Shown here: piece by piece, positions 12,910-16,588 of the stretch
Numbering within the stretch: position 1 is the first letter of the stretch
Layout of the letters: the number at the start of each line of letters is the position of its first letter
DNA from: Syntrophaceae bacterium UBA6252
GTDB taxonomy: Bacteria; Desulfobacterota; Syntrophia; Syntrophales; UBA6807
NCBI GenBank assembly: GCA_002441265.1
Contig: DJVQ01000022.1
Location: 1 to 16,588 of the forward strand
Length of the DNA stretch: 16,588 bases
Direction: 5' to 3'
The notes under the pieces: generated by a model
What the model was told of the DNA's origin: nothing
The model's input: only the letters and a program-made list of their open reading frames with translations
Database searches by the model: none
Program-made: the position numbers and the translations under genes

Positions 12910-14427
12910 ATGAATAATATATTCATGATGCTATTTCATCATTTTAAAAGTCGTAGAGATGTAGGAACGTGCGCAGAAGATGATATCACCCATTTTCATA
13001 AAGACCATGATCCTATAAGTAACGCAAAAACCACTCCGCCCAAAGAAGAGCATATTAGAATACCTGCCATATGGGCCTTTGAAGCTTACACGCCTAGTTA
13101 TATTTCTAACTTTTATGATGGCATAAAAGAACTTGGATGGAATGAAGATGCATGGGATGATAATGTTGAATTGAAAGATATGTTAAATGGATTACGTCAT
13201 ACGACGACGGGATCAGATTGGATAAATCTGGGATACATTGTAGATGAAGAAAACAAAACTTCACAGCCTGGTACAAGAAAGGCTAAATTGCCTGATGGCG
13301 TCGAATCAATAAAAGCCTCCATTTTTCAATTTTTACCAAGCACAACTATCCTTGCATGCAAGTTCAAAATGAAGGACGACTTGGCAAGATTGATAGAAGA
13401 TCCTATTAGAGAAACTTATTCAACAAATAAAGAAAGGACGAAGGATGGATATAGGATAATTGATGTCTACCAACAAAAGAAAGATGCCATTGTGCTTACT
13501 AGAGAGTATTTGAAAAACTTGTGTACCTCCTGGTTGACAAATAATTTACCAGGCCTTTTTTCTGCAGGGTATTTAAATGGGGAATATCCAGCATGCGAAC
13601 TTATAATTTTCGAAAAGCATGTCCCATATCAGAAGATAGATGGAAAAGAAAATAAAAGTTATCCGGCTATCCTTGAGATAGAGAATAGTTATTACGCATG
13701 GGAGTGCGATGATTTAAAGGGAGTTTATCTGCAATCACGGGATTATTTACACGAAAATAAAAATAGCATTGTATTGTTGGGTAATATCAATGAGATGCTA
13801 GCTAGTATAGATTTGAGAGGCTACGGAAATACTACCGAAGATAGAATTCTTAATTACCTTAACTATATCGATAATTCTCTTGGCACTTGGGTTTTACTAA
13901 TATTAGTTCAATTATTTGAGAAGCAGGTAAATATGCTTAGGGACAAATATGGTGAACATGATATAAATATGGATGTTTCAAGTTTAATTGACCTTGATAG
14001 ACAATTGATAGAACTCCAGAAAAATACTGTCCCATTTATACATGAATTGAAAGATTTCTGTATGGACGAAACATGCTTCATGCATGATATATTTGAATTT
14101 AAGGCCATTCACAAAATGCGAAACAAGGAAGTTGGCCTTTTTGCTTCCATTAGAGAAAGACTATTGTTTTATGCAGATAAGCTTAAGAATAATGAGGCAT
14201 TACTAAGAGACGCCGCAAATTCAATTAGACAAATTACGGCAACTGAGGTTTCAAAATATTTGGCTAAAACAAACATTCAACTGCAAAAGCGCATGTCTTT
14301 GATGACTTTGGTTATATTGTTATTAACCATATTGACGGCAGTATCAGCAGCTCTTGAAATAAAAAAATCTTTTGATTTAACAATCATTTTGGATTGGATA
14401 TCTAGACTTATTAAATATATTATGTAG
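12910..14427 (+). CDS. Unrecognised 505-residue protein with C-terminal membrane anchor, candidate defence effector
   Basis: The product is AT-rich in codon use, unlike the leftward operon. The ATG at 12910 lacks a ribosome binding site, so the true start is uncertain. Residues 50-110 (IPAIWAFEAYTPSYISNFYD and onward) and the middle are soluble and mixed alpha/beta. Residues about 320-455 are long helices with regular hydrophobics (RDKYGEHDINMDVSSLIDLD to SIRQITATEVSKYLAKTNIQ). One strong transmembrane helix spans about 464-484 (LMTLVILLLTILTAVSAALE), followed by a short amphipathic tail. Long helices leading into a C-terminal membrane segment resemble the layout of CorA-like proteins, but the GMN signature is missing and only one clear span is seen. 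Next to an R-M system, a membrane-acting abortive-infection effector is a reasonable guess. Confidence 0.75.
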   Translation: MNNIFMMLFHHFKSRRDVGTCAEDDITHFHKDHDPISNAKTTPPKEEHIRIPAIWAFEAYTPSYISNFYDGIKELGWNEDAWDDNVELKDMLNGLRHTTTGSDWINLGYIVDEENKTSQPGTRKAKLPDGVESIKASIFQFLPSTTILACKFKMKDDLARLIEDPIRETYSTNKERTKDGYRIIDVYQQKKDAIVLTREYLKNLCTSWLTNNLPGLFSAGYLNGEYPACELIIFEKHVPYQKIDGKENKSYPAILEIENSYYAWECDDLKGVYLQSRDYLHENKNSIVLLGNINEMLASIDLRGYGNTTEDRILNYLNYIDNSLGTWVLLILVQLFEKQVNMLRDKYGEHDINMDVSSLIDLDRQLIELQKNTVPFIHELKDFCMDETCFMHDIFEFKAIHKMRNKEVGLFASIRERLLFYADKLKNNEALLRDAANSIRQITATEVSKYLAKTNIQLQKRMSLMTLVILLLTILTAVSAALEIKKSFDLTIILDWISRLIKYIM

Positions 14428-14532
14428 TATATGGTAGAAGAATGATCGAAGCACTTAGGGCGTACGATTTTAATGGCACCCCAATGCATACCAATAATTC
14501 AAAATATAATAGTAAAACATCGTCAAATTCAG

Positions 14533-14656
14533 TGACCAAATTTTGACCAGTTGCTCCGAAAATAGGCTAAAAATGGGTAAGGCATCGGAAAATGAAAATC
14601 GCTTAAGTGCTTGATCTTCCTTTCCAATGCCTTACCATGGTCTATCCTGTTGAAAC
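14533..14656. repeat. Element-side copy of a direct repeat bordering the attachment site (copy A)
   Basis: Copy A runs from TGACCA motifs (14533-14538, 14544-14549) through GGTAAGGCATCGGAAA (14576-14591) to ATCCTGTTGAAAC (14644-14656). It contains a 16-base inverted repeat with one mismatch, GGTAAGGCATCGGAAA against TTTCCAATGCCTTACC (14621-14636). It ends 11 bases before the tRNA fragment. The repeated TGACCA could be arm-type recombinase sites. Confidence 0.6.
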
Positions 14657-14667
14657 CCTTAAACTCC

Positions 14668-14712
14668 TTCGTAATCAGTAGGTCAGGAGTTCGAATCTCC
14701 TCATCGGCTCCA
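14668..14712 (+). tRNA. 3' fragment of tRNA-Thr(CGT): integration attachment site (attR)
   Basis: Forty-five bases match positions 32-76 of a tRNA-Thr: loop TTCGTAA with anticodon CGT, 3' anticodon strand TCAGT, variable AGGTC, T arm AGGAG-TTCGAAT-CTCCT, acceptor strand CATCGGC, discriminator T and encoded CCA. The 5' half is absent; the upstream bases are unrelated. A break in the anticodon loop is the usual crossover of tyrosine recombinases that insert into tRNA genes. The fragment's orientation puts the intact tRNA and the far end of the element to the left of the window. Confidence 0.85.
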
Positions 14713-14722
14713 GAAAAATCAA

Positions 14723-14758
14723 GGGGTCGGCTATTCCGAAGCTGACCCTTTTTTATTT
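14723..14758 (+). terminator. Rho-independent terminator behind the tRNA fragment
   Basis: GGGTCGGC (14724-14731) pairs with GCTGACCC (14741-14748), with one G-T pair and a 9-base loop, followed by a T tract TTTTTTATTT. It starts 11 bases after the CCA, as expected for the terminator of the original tRNA gene. Confidence 0.8.
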
Positions 14759-14770
14759 TGTGAGCATACT

Positions 14771-14886
14771 TTGACCACTTTCTCAAAAAATGACTTAAAA
14801 AAATAGGTAAGGCATCGGAAATCGAGGATCGCTCGAGCATTTGATCTTTCTTTATAATGACTATAATTTATTCATCCTGTTGAAAC
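14771..14886. repeat. Chromosome-side, partly decayed copy of the direct repeat (copy B)
   Basis: TTGACCA (14771-14777), GGTAAGGCATCGGAAA (14806-14821), a related CATTTGATCTTTC stretch and ATCCTGTTGAAAC (14874-14886) repeat copy A in the same order at an offset of 230 bases (228 at the left edge). The right arm of the inverted repeat has decayed. A CTCGAG site lies at 14832-14837. No tRNA fragment follows it. Confidence 0.6.
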
Positions 14887-14988
14887 TCTCCGCCAAACAT
14901 GCTAAATTCGCATACTCAAAACATATCGTTATCAACATTGCCAGGCTTCCCTTCAGTCGCTTCATCAGAATTGTTCGGGGGTGGTTCT

Positions 14989-15570
14989 ATGAAAGAGTTC
15001 TTTAAATTAATTTTAGGATTCATTCCCTGGCTGCTCTTCATGTTCATCGCCGGACATTCTCTGTTTCGGCTGGAGGTTGCCATTCTGATTTGTCTCGCGG
15101 CATCAATTATTTTCGGTTTGCGCGATCTCCGGGAGCGATTCATACTTCAATGGGGATCACTTATTTTTTTCGCGTCCTGTGCCCTTCTGGTCAACGGCCT
15201 GAAAATAATCTGGCTGGCTGACAACATGGATATTCTGGCGAACAGCGTTTTAGCGGGAATCGTCTGGTTTTCAATCGCGGTGAAAAAACCCTTTACATTG
15301 CAATATGCAAGACGGGAACTCCCGAAAAATCTCTGGAATGATGTGTATGTCGTTCGCACTTGTATCGATATCGCTATCGTATGGGCATGTCTGATGACCG
15401 TTTCCGCTGTCATGTCGTTCATCAAGCACAGCCACTTTATCCAGTTGCCTCACTGGGTATATTTCTATATCAGTATCATCAGCATGGTTTTTGGAGCGGG
15501 ATTTACGGTATGGTACAAAAAGCGGGCGCGCCGTCAAGGTGCGGCCCGTCTGCAGTCGATGTCCTCCTGA
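14989..15570 (+). CDS. Polytopic membrane protein of unknown function
   Basis: The preferred start is the ATG at 14989 (MKEFFKLILGFIPWLLFMFI), with a GGGGGTGG stretch just upstream; an in-frame ATG at 14899 would add 30 non-hydrophobic residues. The product is 193 residues. Hydrophobic spans lie near 5-21, 26-43, 52-75, 82-98, 122-145 and 155-176, giving about six membrane helices, with a basic cytoplasmic tail (WYKKRARRQGAARL). Basic loops such as GLRDLRER (residues 43-50) fit the positive-inside rule. I do not recognise the family. GC content and codon use are closer to the downstream methyltransferase than to the cargo, so it is probably host chromosome. The 168 bases after it (15571-15738) show no gene. 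Confidence 0.7.
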   Translation: MKEFFKLILGFIPWLLFMFIAGHSLFRLEVAILICLAASIIFGLRDLRERFILQWGSLIFFASCALLVNGLKIIWLADNMDILANSVLAGIVWFSIAVKKPFTLQYARRELPKNLWNDVYVVRTCIDIAIVWACLMTVSAVMSFIKHSHFIQLPHWVYFYISIISMVFGAGFTVWYKKRARRQGAARLQSMSS

Positions 15571-15738
15571 AGCAGGCGGATGGTTCATCGCTTCAGACTC
15601 ACCCCCCCAAATACATGGATCGGCCGGTACGCTTTCGTACCTTTCTCAAAAACATGATATTGTTGTCTCAAGAGTCTTTTTGAGGCATTCTCATGCCTGG
15701 GCCGCACAAACGGATTCTTCCGTAAGAAAGATCATAAG

Positions 15739-16527
15739 ATGCTCAAGAAACTGCTGACCTACCCCCGGGCACGGGGTCTTGATATCGACGATCCCCGGAC
15801 CACGGAAATCCGTCGGCGCATTATCCTGGAAAAGCCTTTCCTCAGGCGTCTTTATGACGAATGGTTCAAGGGAGTCCGTGACGAGTTGCCTGCCGGGAAA
15901 GGTCCCGTCGTCGAGGTGGGATCGGGGGCCGGTTATCTGGAGAAGTTTGCTCCCCATGTTGTAAAGTCGGACACCATTCCTTGCCCTGACATCGATATTG
16001 TCCTGGACGGCGGATCCCTTCCTTTCGCCGATGCTTCCCTTGCCGCCCTTGTAATGGTTGATGTGTTCCATCACCTGCCGCGCCCGCGCTCCTTTCTACG
16101 GGAAGCACAGCGATGCCTTTCCCCCGGGGGCATGATCATCATGATCGAACCATGGGTTACCCCGTGGTCCCGGTTCGCTTATGGCCGGTTTCACTCTGAA
16201 CCTTTCGTTCCGGAGGCAAAAACCTGGGAATTCCCTTCCACGGGTCCTCTGTCAGGAGCCAACATTGCCCTCCCCTGGATCGTGTTTTCCCGGGACAGGG
16301 ACATGTTTCAGGCTGAGTTTCCCCTGCTGCGAATTCAGGCCATAGAACCCATGATGCCCTTCCTGTATCTCCTTTCGGGGGGGCTTTCCTTCAGAAGCTT
16401 TCAGCCGGGATGGACTTTTCCGTTATGGCGGTCCTTAGAGCGCCTTCTCGTTTCGGTCAGGCCGGACATTGCCATGTTTGCCAGGATCGCCGTCCATAGA
16501 ATCGAGACCGGTGAATATGGAAACTGA
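15739..16527 (+). CDS. Class I SAM-dependent methyltransferase
   Basis: The product has 262 residues from the ATG at 15739; the ribosome site is weak (AAGAAAG). Motif I is VVEVGSGAGYLEKF (57-70). The acidic strand end IDIVLDGGSLPFADASLAAL (85-104) and VMVDVFHHLPRPRSFLREAQ (105-124) correspond to motifs II and III, and RCLSPGGMIIMIEPW (125-139) to the final strand. This is a Methyltransf_11-type fold. Residues 140-262 are aromatic-rich with hydrophobic stretches (MMPFLYLLSGGLSF), which suggests a lipid-like or membrane-bound substrate, as in envelope glycan or isoprenoid pathways. The substrate cannot be named from the sequence. Confidence 0.85.
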   Translation: MLKKLLTYPRARGLDIDDPRTTEIRRRIILEKPFLRRLYDEWFKGVRDELPAGKGPVVEVGSGAGYLEKFAPHVVKSDTIPCPDIDIVLDGGSLPFADASLAALVMVDVFHHLPRPRSFLREAQRCLSPGGMIIMIEPWVTPWSRFAYGRFHSEPFVPEAKTWEFPSTGPLSGANIALPWIVFSRDRDMFQAEFPLLRIQAIEPMMPFLYLLSGGLSFRSFQPGWTFPLWRSLERLLVSVRPDIAMFARIAVHRIETGEYGN

Positions 16528-16548
16528 TCAATTTCAGTGATCAAACCC

Positions 16549-16588
16549 TGACGGCTTCGTAAAAAGCCCATATGCTGCGTTCCCCTTC
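16549..16588. repeat. Possible dispersed short repeat, cut by the window edge
   Basis: TGACGGCTTCGTAAAAAGCC followed by CATATGCTGCGTT resembles short repeats I recall between genes in deltaproteobacterial genomes. GGCTT (16553-16557) and AAGCC (16564-16568) form a small stem. Only one, partial copy is in the window, so the call relies on memory. Confidence 0.35.

Larger units (their letters stand above)
14428..14988. other. Gene-free junction between element and chromosome
   Basis: This 561-base stretch holds the attachment site, terminator and two repeats listed separately. I see no coding sequence in it. A minus-strand frame at 14529-14840 contains the phrase EEIRTPDLLI, which is the familiar artefact of translating a tRNA 3' end backwards. 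Confidence 0.7.

Noticed and set aside
14721..14758. Terminator as a hairpin of the att repeats
   Set aside because: Its position right after the CCA and its T tract fit the original tRNA terminator better than a recombination site.
14529..14840. Minus-strand ORF of 103 residues with EEIRTPDLLI
   Set aside because: The phrase is the reverse translation of the tRNA-Thr 3' end, and the rest translates the flanking repeats. It is a known type of annotation artefact.

Overview
The window reads as the right-hand part of an integrated, phage-like genetic element followed by about 1.9 kb of host chromosome. The host is probably a deltaproteobacterium (Desulfobacterota, perhaps Syntrophales-like). 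This rests on moderate-to-high GC on the left, the style of the small phage genes, and a terminal motif resembling short dispersed repeats I associate with those genomes. No marker gene settles the taxonomy.

Layout. (1) Positions 1-7101, minus strand: a near-continuous run of small, tightly packed genes, several with 1-4 base stop/start overlaps. In transcription order they are two HTH regulators, small phage-type proteins, a winged-helix protein, an excisionase/AlpA-like protein, a putative replication initiator, an origin-like repeat region (2968-3967), then small genes including a Nu1-like terminase small-subunit candidate, a coiled-coil protein and a duplicated Cys-rich protein. The last gene leaves the window at base 1. 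(2) Positions 7102-7202: a compact divergent switch with a strong sigma70-like promoter firing left and an overlapping candidate promoter firing right into an S24-type phage repressor (7203-7883). (3) Positions 7884-14427, plus strand, lower GC: cargo. It holds a lipoprotein, a decayed DNA adenine methylase joined to an unrecognised gene, a PaeR7I/XhoI-like restriction-modification pair, and a 505-residue protein with a C-terminal membrane anchor that may be a defence effector. (4) Positions 14428-14886: the element end. A 45-base 3' fragment of tRNA-Thr(CGT), from the anticodon loop through CCA, with a terminator behind it, is flanked by two related direct repeats about 230 bp apart. This is the expected product of site-specific integration into a tRNA gene. 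The intact tRNA should lie to the left, outside the window. (5) Positions 14887-16588: flanking chromosome with a polytopic membrane protein and a SAM-dependent methyltransferase.

How it works together (inference). The repressor and the divergent HTH genes would decide between silence and expression of the leftward operon. That operon would excise the element (AlpA-like protein), replicate it (initiator and palindromic repeats at its 3' end) and begin packaging (Nu1-like protein). The cargo between repressor and attachment site would serve the host, chiefly by restricting DNA at CTCGAG. No integrase is visible in the window.
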